A stretch of 64,000 bases of DNA, from assembly GCA_963753135.1 (NCBI GenBank), contig CAVWBA010000015.1, forward strand, positions 1 through 64,000, in the 5' to 3' direction. Position numbers and translations under genes: made by a program. Below, piece after piece: positions 38,096 to 47,620 of this stretch. The stretch's first letter is position 1. Every line of letters begins with the position of its first letter. The notes below the pieces were generated by a model. It had not been told where the DNA came from and searched no databases. It saw only the letters and a program-made list of their open reading frames with translations. The DNA is from Roseiarcus sp963753135 (lineage in GTDB: Bacteria; Pseudomonadota; Alphaproteobacteria; Rhizobiales; Beijerinckiaceae).

Positions 38096-39064
38096 CCGCC
38101 GTCACGCCTTCCGATATCCGATCCGCCCATGCGCGAATCCGCGGCCATATCCGCCGCACGCCGATCCTCGACACGGCTTCGCCGATCGATGGCCGCGCCG
38201 CCGCTCTCCCTCAAGTTCGAATGCCTCCAGGCGACAGGATCGTTCAAGGCGCGGGGCGCTTTCCATAACCTCCTCACGCGGCCGACGCCTGCGGCCGGCT
38301 GCGCCACGGCCTCAGGCGGCAATCATGGCGCCGCCGTCGCCTTCGCCGCCCAAAAGCTCGGGATTCGCGCCCGCGTCTTCGTGCCCGAAATCGCGACGCC
38401 TGCCAAGGTTGCCAAGATCAAGGCCTACGGCGCCGAGGCTGTTATCGGCGGCGCCTCGTATGCGGTGGCTCAGGAACACTGCGACGCCTATGTCGCCGAG
38501 AGCGGCGCGCTCTTGATCCATCCGTACGATGCGGTCGAAACGGTCGCGGGCCAGGGGACGGTCGCGCTCGAGTGGGAGGAGGACCTCGAACGGGCCGGGC
38601 TCGAGAAGCTCGACACGGTTCTCGTCGCGGTCGGCGGCGGCGGGCTCATCGCAGGCGTCGCCGCCTGGCTTCAAGGCCGCGTCAAGGTGGTTGGCGTCGA
38701 GCCGGAAGGCTCGCGCGCGCTGCACGCCGCGCTGGAAGCGGATAGACCGGTCGATGTGACCGTGAACTCGCTCGCCGCCAATTCGCTCGGCGCGAAACGC
38801 GTCGGCGAACTCGATTTCGATATCGCCAAGAGCTTCGTGAGCGGCGTCGTGCTGGTCAAGGACGCAGCCATCATTGAGGCGCAGCGCCGTTTATGGGCGG
38901 ATCATTCGATCATCGCCGAGCCAGGCGGCGCCGCGGCCTTCGCCGCCATCGCCAGCGGCGCCTATCTACCGCAACGTAATGAGCGGGTCGGCGTTCTCGT
39001 CTGCGGCTCCAACGCCGATCTCGCAGCCTTCGCAAAGATGGTCGCTGCTGGAGCGGCGCCCTGA
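38092..39064 (+). CDS. Serine/threonine dehydratase-type PLP enzyme, one frameshift
   Basis: The ATG at 38092 overlaps the YjbR stop. The first 37 residues (PSDIRSAHARIRGHIRRTPI) are in one frame; near 38200 the frame changes to LSLKFECLQATGSFKARGA, which holds the PLP lysine. The substrate loop SGGNHGAAVAFAA and the Gly-rich phosphate cradle GGGGLIAGVAA follow. Joined length is about 324 residues, close to the catabolic/racemase-like class that lacks the regulatory ACT domain. Threonine, serine or hydroxyaspartate are all possible substrates. Confidence 0.85.
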
Positions 39065-39251
39065 CCCGGAGCCTGCGGGGTGAACGCGTCACGGGGTCGT
39101 TGCAACAGTAAGGCCACAATACACGGGTGGGCGGTTGGTCTTGCAAAAAGAACTTGGCGGCTGCAAGTTTGCTCGTTGGTCCTCCGTTCGGAGGTGTTGG
39201 CTACTTAAGTCTCGTTATGAGGATGCTGGTCAAGAAATGGGAGGGAACTCA

Positions 39252-39764
39252 ATGCCGACCCGCGGTCTCACCACAGGTGAATTGGCGATCCTAGATTTTG
39301 TGTTTTATGATACGATTGATTTTGAGCAGCACGAGATCACAACGAACGACAAGAATGTCGGCGGTAGAGACAATAGTGTCACTTATAGTGACACGCCTCA
39401 CTATTCTAATCAGATATGGTGCCCGGACTTTAGCGATCCCCGAGCGGACACGTGGGTGTTTGTTCACGAATTCGGCCATGTTTGGCAGTATTATTATGGT
39501 GTAACGCCAATCAACGGCTGGATCTACGGGGCGATCAAGTATGGTCGTGATTATGTAGATAAGATGTACCCGTATGATCTTACAAAATATAAGCGATTTA
39601 AGGATTATAATATCGAGCAACAAGCATCGATCGTTGCCGATTATTGGGCGGTGAGTTTTTCAAGGCCGGCGCTTCATTGCGTGAAACCGAAATCACCGAA
39701 AGATTCAGATTACTGGGACTTGATGATCCAGGTTCAACATGCCGAAAAACCTCCTTCACTTTAA
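39252..39764 (+). CDS. Orphan HExxH zinc-peptidase-like protein in an A+T-rich patch
   Basis: ATG 39252 has a strong GGGAGGGAA site. The 170-residue product starts with RGLTTGELAILDFVFYDTID, and about residues 75-85 read FVHEFGHVWQYYYG, a metal-binding HExxH. Near residue 130 QQASIVADYW supplies a conserved EQQAS-IxADY motif. This set matches small zinc-peptidase-like proteins often found near VgrG or Rhs genes and thought to be delivered effectors. None of those genes is here. Codon and base use are visibly A+T-richer than the neighbours, suggesting recent transfer. No signal peptide is seen. Confidence 0.7.
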   Translation: MPTRGLTTGELAILDFVFYDTIDFEQHEITTNDKNVGGRDNSVTYSDTPHYSNQIWCPDFSDPRADTWVFVHEFGHVWQYYYGVTPINGWIYGAIKYGRDYVDKMYPYDLTKYKRFKDYNIEQQASIVADYWAVSFSRPALHCVKPKSPKDSDYWDLMIQVQHAEKPPSL

Positions 39765-39911
39765 GGCCAATCGCAACGCCACTCTGAATGGGCAGGCCCG
39801 CGAGCGTCTGCTCGAGCTTATGGACCGGCGTATGCCTGTCTCACAGTCGCCGCGGCGGGACCGATGCGTCGGGCTCCTGAAGACTTGGGGACGCTGCGGC
39901 GGTCGCACGGC

Positions 39912-40857
39912 TCAGGCCAACGGAAAGAATTTCGTCAAAACATAGATCCACACGATGAGCGTGCCGATCGAGAGCAATGTCGTCAGTGAGATGGTCGCGG
40001 CGACGGTCGGCTCCTCGCAGTGGTATTCGCCGGAAAGGATGTAGACGGTCTTGGCGGTCGGAACCGCTGCGCAGACGACGGCCGCGATGAGATAGAGCGG
40101 TTCCAGCCTGAGCGCGATCGAAAGGCCAAGGACGATCAGCGGCATCAGCCAGAGCTTGACTGCCGCGAGCGCGGCCGAGCGGCCAATATTGGACCGCAGG
40201 CCTTCGATCGACACGCCAAGGCCGATGGCGAAGAGAGCGCAAGCGGTCAATGCGTCCGCCAAGATTTGGAGATAGGCGTTGACCGCTCCTAGGCATGGGA
40301 ACGCCCGCCGCGGCCCAGGCGACCCCGATCAAGGTCGACAGCACCATCGGGTTCAGGATCACGTGGCGAGCGAGCTTGCCCGGCGCAAAGACAGGTCCGC
40401 TGGACCCATGGGGATCAAGCTCCTGCATGAGCACAGCCGCGGGGAACATGACCACCGCGACGAACACCGTCGCGATCGCGGCGGGCAACACCGCTCGCGC
40501 CCCGTAAGTCGCCTGGAGGACCGGAAGCGCGACAAAGCCGGTGTTCGTCATCGAGGCGGCCCATCCCTGCATGGCCGCCCCCGCAAGCCCGTGGCCGCCG
40601 AATGCGCGCAACGCGGCAAAGACGATCGCGAAGCACATGAGGGAGCCGCCGCCGAACGCAACCAGGAAGCGCCATGCGAGGAGGGATCGCGCCGGCTCAT
40701 GCGCGATCGTGACGATCAAGAGCGCCGGCATCGCGACGTTATAGGCGAAGTGGATCAAGGCGTCGCTGAGGTCGCGGGAGACATATCCCAGATAGCCGGC
40801 GAGCCATCCGGTCACGATCACCGCGAACACCGGCAAGATGAGATCGGCGACTTGCAT
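39912..40857 (-). CDS. AEC-family (auxin efflux carrier) transporter, one frameshift
   Basis: The membrane protein has about ten hydrophobic segments arranged as two inverted halves. The first half reads MQVADLILPVFAVIVTGWLA onward with SMTNTGFVALPV. Near 40288 one base is missing: the text leaves frame after GVPMPRS and resumes as AVNAYLQILADALTACALFA, ending at TGA 39912-39914. ATG 40857 is preferred to the TTG at 40866. Joined length is about 315 residues, normal. Family members export or import small organic acids; the substrate here is unknown. Confidence 0.85.
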
Positions 40858-40932
40858 TTGTCTCAAGCCCGAGCGGATGGGCCTTCCGCTCTTGAGTTTA
40901 CGCGCCAGGCAGGCGCGGGGATGGACTCTCTC

Positions 40933-42462
40933 CTAACGCCTCGCCAGAACTTCGCGCACGCGCTCAACCAGCTCCGCTTCCGGCGCGGGAGAATTGGGCG
41001 CGCTGGCGCAATTCCAGATAATCGGCGCGGTCCTTGGTCGTCTTGGCGAGCTCGGCCCCAAGGTTGAGATCGCGGATCGTGACCTGCGGACCGCCGGAAG
41101 CGTTGCGCTCGTTCGATCCCTGGATCACCGCGACGCGGCTCCTGCGCCGGTCCGCATATTTGAGCTGCGCGTTCATGCCGCCCGAGCCCAGATAGAGTTC
41201 GGCCGCGATCCCAGCCTGGCGCAAGCTCGCGACGAGCCGCTGATAGTTCCTCAGCGACTCAGCGTCGCGATCGAGCGCGAGCACGACGACGGGGCCGGGA
41301 GTCTCGGCCGCGGCGACGATCGGGCTCTTGATCGCATGCAACGCCGCCAGCAGTCGCGAGACGCCGATCGAAAAGCCGGTCGCTGGGACGGGCTCCTCGC
41401 GGAAGCGGGCGACGAGCCCGTCGTAGCGCCCGCCGCCGCCGACGGAGCCGAACCGGACCGGCCTGCCGGCGTCGTCCCTGACCTCGAAGGTGAGCTCCGC
41501 CTCGAAGACGGGACCGGTGTAATATTCGAGCCCGCGCACGACTGATGGGATCGAATACAACCCGATCCTGACGAAACCCCGCCGTCTCGCACATTAGGAG
41601 CAAAGCCGTCGAGCTCCTCGATGCCTTCACCTAGAAAACTCGAACTTTCGCGCGCGCGCCGGCTTACATGCCTTGCGACCTCTTTGAGCTTCTCCTTTCC
41701 ATCTTGCCCACTCGCGGTGAGGCAGGAGATTACTAAGTTCGCGCTTGGTTCATCGAGCCCCGCACCCTTGGTGAAATCGCCGCTCTCGTCCTTGCGCCCA
41801 GCCCCCAGCAACAGGCGCACGCCCTCGACGCCCAGCCGGTCCAGCTTGTCGATCGCCCGCATGACCGTGAGCCGCCGTCCCGCGTTGGAGTCGCCGCCTA
41901 GGCCGATCGCCTCCATCACGCCATCGAGCACCTTGCGGTTGTTGACCTTGATCACGTAGTCGCCGCGCTTGATGCCCAGCGCCTCCAGGCAATCGGCGGC
42001 CATCATGCAGATTTCCGCATCCGCCGCCGGCGATGACGCGCCGACGGTATCGGCGTCGAACTGCATGAACTGGCGGAAGCGCCCGGGCCCCGGCTTCTCG
42101 TTGCGGAACACCCAGCCGGCGCGATAGGAGCGATAGGGTTTCGGCAGCTTCTCGTAATTCTCGGCGACATAGCGGGCGAGCGGCGCCGTCAAGTCATAGC
42201 GCAGCGACAGCCATTGCTCGTCGTCGTCCTTGAACGAGAAAACGCCCTCGTTCGGCCGATCCTGGTCGGGCAGAAACTTGCCGAGCGCGTCGGTGTATTC
42301 GACGAACGGCGTCTCGACCGCTTCGAACCCATAGAGCGCATACACCTCCCCGATCTTGGCCATCATCGAGGCGGCGGCGGCGAGATCGAGGGCGTCGCGA
42401 TCTGCAAATCCGCGCGGCAGCGTCGCGCGGGCACGGGGGGAAACGTCGGCGGTATCGGTCAT
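40933..42462 (-). CDS. hisS: Histidyl-tRNA synthetase, two frameshifts
   Basis: This class II synthetase charges tRNA-His. Motif 1 region TPFVEYTDALGKFLPDQD, motif 2 YRAGWVFRNEKPGPGRFRQ and the His-specific text VVRGLEYYTGPVFEAEL and SVGGGGRYDGLVARF are present. The frame breaks near 41565 and again near 40985, where an extra C hides the C-terminus APEAELVERVREVLARR (stop 40933-40935). Joined length is about 509 residues, as in alphaproteobacterial HisS. The enzyme is essential and normally single-copy, so both breaks are likely errors in the sequence. Confidence 0.93.
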
Positions 42463-42491
42463 CGCCGCTCTATATCCGGCAAAGGCCCCGG

Positions 42492-43242
42492 CTAGAAGAG
42501 GTTCGCGGCGACGTTGATGGTCAGCGCCAGGATGATCGCATTGAAGAAGAAGTCGGCGACGCCTTGAATGACGACGATCCGCCGCATCCGCTTCGACGTC
42601 ACGTTGACGTCGGAGGAAGCGAAGGTGCAGCCGATGACGAAGGCCTGATAAAAGAACTCCATCCAGTCCGGCTGGGGGCAGCTGGGAAAGTCGAGGCCAC
42701 CTTGGATCCCGCCCTTATGGGGCTGGAAATAGACGCCCGCGTAATGCAGCGCGAACATCGTCTGCAGAAATGCCCAGGCGCTGAGCACCGTCGCGCCGAC
42801 CAGCGCCAGATGGCCGGCTTTCGGCCAGCCACTCAAATTCTTGACCGGACCAAGCTCCCACACGATCGCAGCCATGGCCGCGAGAGACGCGACAATGCCG
42901 AGGGCGACCAGCATCGACTGGTTTTCGTCCTCCGGCATCGCCTGAACGCGGGCGTCGCGCCTCCGGTCCATGACCATGTGCAAAATCATGAAGAGGAACG
43001 CCCAGGCGCCGACATTCCAGGCGATCAGGAGGCGCGTCGCTTCGCGGATCTCCACCCCGAGCTGCAAAGGAATGTAGGCCGCGACCATCAGGATCGCTCC
43101 CGCCAGGAGACGAGGCCGATGTGCAAAGGTGGCAAGAAAGCCGGAGGGCGGCCTGGCGGTTGGCTGTCGCGGAACCGGGCGGCGGCGGTTTTCGTGGTCC
43201 GGGCGCCTTGTCGGCTCGTGGCGAGGACGGCGGCTTGGGCAT
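42492..43242 (-). CDS. DUF1345 membrane protein, possible frameshift near the start
   Basis: The C-terminal 200 residues are a DUF1345 protein with about five membrane segments and the motif QAFVIGCTFASSDVNVTSK. The main frame has no good start. A Pro-rich start, ATG 43242 (MPKPPSSPRADKAPGPRKPP), lies in another frame and joins near 43145-43190. Alternatively translation begins at the internal ATG of ILMVAAYIPLQ. Function is unknown. It follows hisS's start on the same strand. Confidence 0.65.
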
Positions 43243-43407
43243 GCGAAAGCCGTTTCGTTTGAAATGGCGCCTGCCTTGCCCGACGCGGCGGCGAGGGTCA
43301 AGCGGCTAACCGCGCTTCCCTTTTCGGTGTTAGAGAGGGTCATGCGAAGCGTGGCGCCCTTAAAGCAGAGCAGCGCCGCGATCTTGTTCGAGGGAGGGCT
43401 TGGCCCC

Positions 43408-43749
43408 ATGAGTTCGGACCCCGGCGACCCTGACGACGAGGCCGCGGACTTGCGCGCGCGGCTCGATCGGTTGTCCAGCGAACTGAAAGGTCGGGCTGCT
43501 TCGCGTCGTGCTTCCGAGCCGAAGCCTGCGCCAAAAACGGACGGGAGCGCCGCGGGGTCGGCGATGTCGCTTGGCTTGCGGGCCGGCAGCGAGTTCGTCT
43601 CTGCAGTCATCCTCGGTTTGGGGATCGGCTGGGTTCTCGACCGGGCGCTTCACACCAATCCTGCGTTTCTGATTGTATTTTTCCTGCTCGGCGTGGCTGC
43701 GGGGATCTGGAACGTGATCCGGCTGACTTCGCCAAAACGGCCTCAATGA
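43408..43749 (+). CDS. atpI: ATP synthase protein I
   Basis: The 113-residue membrane protein has a charged N-terminal coil (ADLRARLDRLSSELKGRA) and two hydrophobic segments (EFVSAVILGLGIGWVLDRAL; FLIVFFLLGVAAGIWNVIRL). AtpI helps assemble the c ring and often heads the F0 operon. ATG 43408 follows GAGGGAGGG. The stop overlaps the next small frame (ATGA). Confidence 0.9.
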   Translation: MSSDPGDPDDEAADLRARLDRLSSELKGRAASRRASEPKPAPKTDGSAAGSAMSLGLRAGSEFVSAVILGLGIGWVLDRALHTNPAFLIVFFLLGVAAGIWNVIRLTSPKRPQ

Positions 43750-43904
43750 AGCGCGATTCGCCCTTGTCTCGCGCAAACTCGCCGGATAAAGACGTGCGGC
43801 GCTCGGCTGGTCGAGCCGAACGGGACGACGCCTCGTTGGGGGGGCGCGGAGCCGCTGCCGGGACGCTTCCGCGTCAGAGCGAGGCGGACGACGACGAGGA
43901 CTAG
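43746..43904 (+). CDS. Short 52-residue frame between atpI and atpB
   Basis: ATG 43746 overlaps the atpI stop and the frame ends at TAG 43902-43904, five bases before the GTG of atpB. The product is hydrophilic: basic at the start (MKRDSPLSRANSPDKDVRRS), Asp/Glu at the end (SEADDDED). The tight ATGA junction on the left and the position inside the F0 operon argue for translation. No family is known to me at this spot, and a spacer with accidental coding capacity remains possible. Confidence 0.4.
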   Translation: MKRDSPLSRANSPDKDVRRSAGRAERDDASLGGRGAAAGTLPRQSEADDDED

Positions 43905-43909
43905 AGGAC

Positions 43910-44680
43910 GTGGCTACAGAGTCGGGACCGGCGATCAATCCGATCGAACAATTTGGCCTGCACCCCGTCGTCTCGATTCAGGTCGCGGGCCACGATGTCT
44001 CCCTGACCAATTCGGGCCTCTTTATGTTGCTCGCGGTCGCGCTCACCTGCCTTTTGGTCGCAATCGGCGGGCGAGGGGATTCCGGCGTGCCGGGACGTCT
44101 GCAGGCGCTGGCCGAAATGTCCTACGAGTTTGTGGCCGGCATGGTGCGCTCCTCCGCCGGCGAGGCGGGGATGCGGTTTTTCCCGTTGGTCTTCTGCATC
44201 TTCTTTTTCGTTCTGCTCGGCAACTTGCTCGGCTTCATTCCCTACTCGTTCACCGTGACAAGCCAGATCGTCATCACCGCCGCGTTGGCGCTGATGGTCT
44301 TTTTCACCGTCGTGATCTTTGGGATCAAGGATCACGGAGTGCAGTTCTTCAAAATATTCGTGCCGCCGGACGTGCCGATCTATATCCTTCCTTTGGTGGT
44401 GGCGATCGAAGTTTTTTCCTTCTTCGTGCGCCCGGTCAGCCATTCGGTGCGCTTGTTCGCCAACATGCTCGCCGGCCACATCACTCTCAACGTCTTCGGC
44501 GCCTTCGTCGTCATGCTGCTCGGGGCCGGCGCGCTGCTCAAGGCGTTCGCGGTGCTGCCCTTCTTGATGACGATCGGGCTCTTCGCCCTCGAGCTGCTCG
44601 TCGCCTTCCTGCAAGCCTACGTGTTCGCGATGTTGACTTGCATGTATCTCAACGACGCAGTCCACCCCGGCGGGCACTGA
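43910..44680 (+). CDS. atpB: ATP synthase F0 subunit a
   Basis: The 256-residue membrane subunit forms the proton half-channels. It has six or so hydrophobic segments and the essential Arg in SHSVRLFANMLAGH near residue 182. The start is GTG 43910. The C-terminus FLQAYVFAMLTCMYLNDA is typical. Intact. Confidence 0.97.
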   Translation: MATESGPAINPIEQFGLHPVVSIQVAGHDVSLTNSGLFMLLAVALTCLLVAIGGRGDSGVPGRLQALAEMSYEFVAGMVRSSAGEAGMRFFPLVFCIFFFVLLGNLLGFIPYSFTVTSQIVITAALALMVFFTVVIFGIKDHGVQFFKIFVPPDVPIYILPLVVAIEVFSFFVRPVSHSVRLFANMLAGHITLNVFGAFVVMLLGAGALLKAFAVLPFLMTIGLFALELLVAFLQAYVFAMLTCMYLNDAVHPGGH

Positions 44681-44729
44681 CCTTCCGATCAATCGCAAAA
44701 GCTTGAAGAGACGTCATAAGGAGTCACGA

Positions 44730-44969
44730 ATGGAACCGCATGAACTCGCCATCGCCGCCAAATATGTCGGCGCCGGCCTCGCCGCGATCGGAACGGGGGC
44801 GGCCGGCATCGGCGTCGGCACGCTGTTCGGCCAGTTCCTGAATGGCGCGCTGCGCAATCCGTCGGCGGTTGAAGGCCAGTTCGGCCGGCTGATCTTCGGC
44901 TTCGCGGTGACCGAGGCGCTCGGCATCTTTGCGCTCTTGATCGCGTTCCTGTTGCTGTTCGCGGTGTGA
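44730..44969 (+). CDS. atpE: ATP synthase F0 subunit c
   Basis: The 79-residue proteolipid forms two membrane helices: GAGLAAIGTGAAGIGVGTLF and FAVTEALGIFALLIAFLLLF. The second carries the proton-binding Glu (TEALG). The polar loop RNPSAVEGQ contacts gamma/epsilon. ATG 44730 follows AAGGAG at 44718-44723. The proton-type signature (no sodium ligand set) suggests a proton-driven enzyme. Confidence 0.97.
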   Translation: MEPHELAIAAKYVGAGLAAIGTGAAGIGVGTLFGQFLNGALRNPSAVEGQFGRLIFGFAVTEALGIFALLIAFLLLFAV

Positions 44970-45009
44970 CGAGCCAGAGTTCGGCTCGCTTTACGAGAGG
45001 GCGCTTGGC

Positions 45010-45579
45010 GTGGCCACTACGGATTTGAGCGGGGGAAGTGCCGACTCCGACGCGACGCAGACGCAAGTCGGTCAGGAAGGAGGCGCGCATTCGAATTTTC
45101 CGCCGTTCGACCCCGGCACGTTTCCCTCGCAACTCGTCTGGTTCGCGATCGCCTTTGGGTTCCTCTATTGGTACTTGTCCAAGCGGGGCCTGCCGCAGCT
45201 TGGGGCGGTGATCGACGCCCGCAAGGCGCGGATCGCGCGCGACCTCGACGAAGCGACGGCGATGCAGCAGAAGGCCGACGCCGCGGCGGCCGCTCACGAA
45301 AAGACATTGGCCGAGGCGCGCGCGAAGGCGCAGAGCCTCGCCCAGGCCGCTCGTGACGCAGCCGCGGCCGATGCGCAGGCCAAGCGACAGGCCCTCGAGG
45401 ACGAGCTTGCGGTCAAGCTCGCGGACGCCGAGCGCGAGATCGCCAGGATGCGCGCCGCCGCCATGGCCAACGTCGCCGACGTCGCGCGGGACGCCGCGGG
45501 GGCGATCGTCGAGCGTCTTGGAGGACGTCCGGCGGATCCATCGTCGATCGCCGCGGCAGTCAATTCTGTGAGTCGCTAA
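45010..45579 (+). CDS. ATP synthase F0 subunit b'
   Basis: The 189-residue b' peripheral stalk subunit has a disordered N-terminus (GSADSDATQTQVGQEGG), one membrane segment (FPSQLVWFAIAFGFLYWYL) and a long Ala/Lys/Glu coiled coil. The GTG start at 45010 has GAGGGCG upstream. Alphaproteobacteria use b/b' heterodimers, with b' often longer at the N-terminus, as here. The usual name is atpG or atpF'. Confidence 0.93.
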   Translation: MATTDLSGGSADSDATQTQVGQEGGAHSNFPPFDPGTFPSQLVWFAIAFGFLYWYLSKRGLPQLGAVIDARKARIARDLDEATAMQQKADAAAAAHEKTLAEARAKAQSLAQAARDAAAADAQAKRQALEDELAVKLADAEREIARMRAAAMANVADVARDAAGAIVERLGGRPADPSSIAAAVNSVSR

Positions 45580-45589
45580 GCGGAGCCGC

Positions 45590-46078
45590 ATGATGGAGTT
45601 TGGTGCGGAATTCTTTGTCCTTCTCGGCTTCCTCGTCTTCGTCGGGGTTCTGATCTATTTTGGCGCCCACCGGATCGTGCTCAAAGCGCTCGACGCGCGT
45701 GGCGAAGCGATCGCGGCCGAACTGGCTCAAGCCGCGAAGCTCTGCCAGGAGGCGACGGCGCTGTTGGCGAGCTTCGAGAAAAAGTCTCAAGAAGCCGAAG
45801 CGAACGCAGCGGCCATTGTTGCCGAGGCGCGCGCTCAAGCCGAGCAGCTGAATCTTGAGGCCGCCGAGCGGTTGAAGGAATTCGTCGCGAGGCGCACCAA
45901 ACAAGCCGAGGTCAAAATCGCGCTCGCCGAGGCTCAAGCTGCGGCCGAGGTTCGCGCCGCTGCGGCTGACCACGCCGCCAGGGCGGCGGAGATCGTACTG
46001 ACCGACCAGATGAAGGGGTCGGCCGGCGCTGATCTGGTGACGCACGAAATAGGCGAGATCAAGCGCCGGCTCTCTTGA
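45590..46078 (+). CDS. atpF: ATP synthase F0 subunit b
   Basis: The 162-residue b subunit has one N-terminal membrane helix (FFVLLGFLVFVGVLIYFGAH) and a long coiled coil with LCQEATALLASFEKKSQEAE. It starts ten bases after the b' stop (ATGATG; the first is chosen). It is the last gene of the F0 operon. Confidence 0.93.
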   Translation: MMEFGAEFFVLLGFLVFVGVLIYFGAHRIVLKALDARGEAIAAELAQAAKLCQEATALLASFEKKSQEAEANAAAIVAEARAQAEQLNLEAAERLKEFVARRTKQAEVKIALAEAQAAAEVRAAAADHAARAAEIVLTDQMKGSAGADLVTHEIGEIKRRLS

Positions 46079-46236
46079 GGCGATGGGGGCGCTGGGGTCA
46101 CGCCCGACTTGATTTGCGGGGCCGGGCGGCACGGCCGCGGTCCTGAGCGCTGGCTTGATTTGCCGCGCGCCGGGCGGCATTGTGGTTGACCCGAGCGGCG
46201 CGCGCCGGGGATCTTATAGCAAGGGGAGCAACGGCG

Positions 46237-46758
46237 TTGCAGAGAGCGGTCTTCGGTCTCATAGCCTTTTTTCTCCTCGTTCCGCTTGCCTGGGCTGGGG
46301 GCGGTCCGGCGCAGCTCAACCTCTACGATACGCCGGCTGAGGCGCGCTGGGCGCCGTTTTTCGACGACATGCCGCCTTGCGACAACTCCGGCGTGCTGTC
46401 GACGATCAGCGGCCGGTTCGCCGGAACGCAGCGCGAATTTTGGAATTCCAGTCTGGCGATCGCGGGCTTCGAGCGCGTGCGCGAAATCGGCTTCCGGTCC
46501 AACGGTCTTTCCTACATTCCCCGTCGCTATTGCATCGCCCGCGCCGCAATGACCGATCAAAGGCAGCGGACCGTCGCCTACGCCATAGGCACGCAGCTCG
46601 GCATCATCGGAAACACATGGGGCGTGGAGTGGTGCGTTGTTGGCATCGACCCGACCCTTGCCTACGCGCCTGATTGCGAGGTCATCAAACCCATCCTCGA
46701 GCGCGAAATTGGCAAGGCGAAGTGGCTTGCCGAGTATGGCGTCAAGAGAGGCTACTGA
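46237..46758 (+). CDS. Exported Cys-containing protein of unknown function
   Basis: TTG 46237 has a strong AAGGGGAG site at 46221-46228 and opens on a signal peptide (AVFGLIAFFLLVPLAWAGGG). The mature part of about 150 residues has paired Cys (PPCDN, RRYCIAR, EWCVVG, APDCEV), suggesting disulfides, and an aromatic-rich core (LNLYDTPAEARWAPFF). I do not recognise a characterised family; similar short exported proteins occur in rhizobia. RNase T2 follows on the same strand 31 bases on. Confidence 0.7.
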   Translation: MQRAVFGLIAFFLLVPLAWAGGGPAQLNLYDTPAEARWAPFFDDMPPCDNSGVLSTISGRFAGTQREFWNSSLAIAGFERVREIGFRSNGLSYIPRRYCIARAAMTDQRQRTVAYAIGTQLGIIGNTWGVEWCVVGIDPTLAYAPDCEVIKPILEREIGKAKWLAEYGVKRGY

Positions 46759-46789
46759 TCGGCGCCAGACAGCGGCCGGAGACGTCAGA

Positions 46790-47464
46790 ATGCGGCGTTT
46801 GGCGCTCGGGTTAGCCTGGAGTTTGGCGTTCGCCTCAGCTCAGACGCCTTTTGTGGCCGTCGCGCAGACCGCCTCTTCCACGCCGCCCGTCGCGACGACA
46901 CAGTTCGACTATTACGTGATGACGCTCTCATGGGCGCCTGGCTTCTGCGATCTCGGCGGAAAGGAGACGTCGTCGCCAGAATGTGCGGAAGGCTCCGGCG
47001 ACGGCTTCGTCGTCCACGGCCTGTGGCCGAATAACGAATATCGTCCGAACCCCGAGTCTTGCTTGGGCCACGACGCCACGCCTGCCGATCTCGACGATGA
47101 GCACGGCGTCTATCCAAACGATCGCCTTGCGGCCTATGAATATCGCAAGCATGGAACCTGCACGGGCCTTAGCCCGCACGACTATTTCGCCACCGTGCGC
47201 AGCGTGCGATCGCGGCTGAAGATTCCTCAGGCGTTCCAGGCGACGAGTGAGGAATTGCACATGGCGCCAGAGGAGATCGAACAGGCGTTCATGACGGCCA
47301 ACCCCAATCTGCGTCCCGACAACATGGCGGTCAGCTGCAGCAACGGCGAACTCGTCGACGTGCGCTTCTGCCTGGCGAAGGATCTCTCGTCTTACGCCGT
47401 TTGTCGCAAGGTCGCGCGCCACACCTGCCAACGGAGATCGATCATGGTCGCTCCGGTGCGTTGA
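46790..47464 (+). CDS. Ribonuclease T2-family exported RNase
   Basis: This secreted or periplasmic endoribonuclease has a signal peptide (residues 1-25, ending AVAQ), then YYVMTLSWAPGFC. Both active-site blocks are intact: CAS I FVVHGLWP and CAS II EYRKHGTCTG. Six or more Cys fit the family disulfides. About 224 residues. RNase T2 enzymes scavenge RNA outside the cytoplasm. The nucleoside import cluster 12 kb on could use the products, but that link is inferred. Confidence 0.92.
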   Translation: MRRLALGLAWSLAFASAQTPFVAVAQTASSTPPVATTQFDYYVMTLSWAPGFCDLGGKETSSPECAEGSGDGFVVHGLWPNNEYRPNPESCLGHDATPADLDDEHGVYPNDRLAAYEYRKHGTCTGLSPHDYFATVRSVRSRLKIPQAFQATSEELHMAPEEIEQAFMTANPNLRPDNMAVSCSNGELVDVRFCLAKDLSSYAVCRKVARHTCQRRSIMVAPVR

Positions 47465-47620
47465 ACATTCTGTTTTAAGCGCGCTGCGCCGCCGCCGTCA
47501 GGGCTCGGTGCGACGCCGAGGGCTCGCCTGCACACTGGTTAAAGAATCCTTGCCAAGTCTGTCCGGAATAGCGTCCAGCGTGTTATAAGGGATATTGGTT
47601 TGCGTTGAGTAGGAGTTTCC

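Noticed and set aside
39739..39945. A 68-codon frame starting inside the end of the peptidase gene
   Set aside because: There is no ribosome site and no recognisable product, and it overlaps both neighbours.
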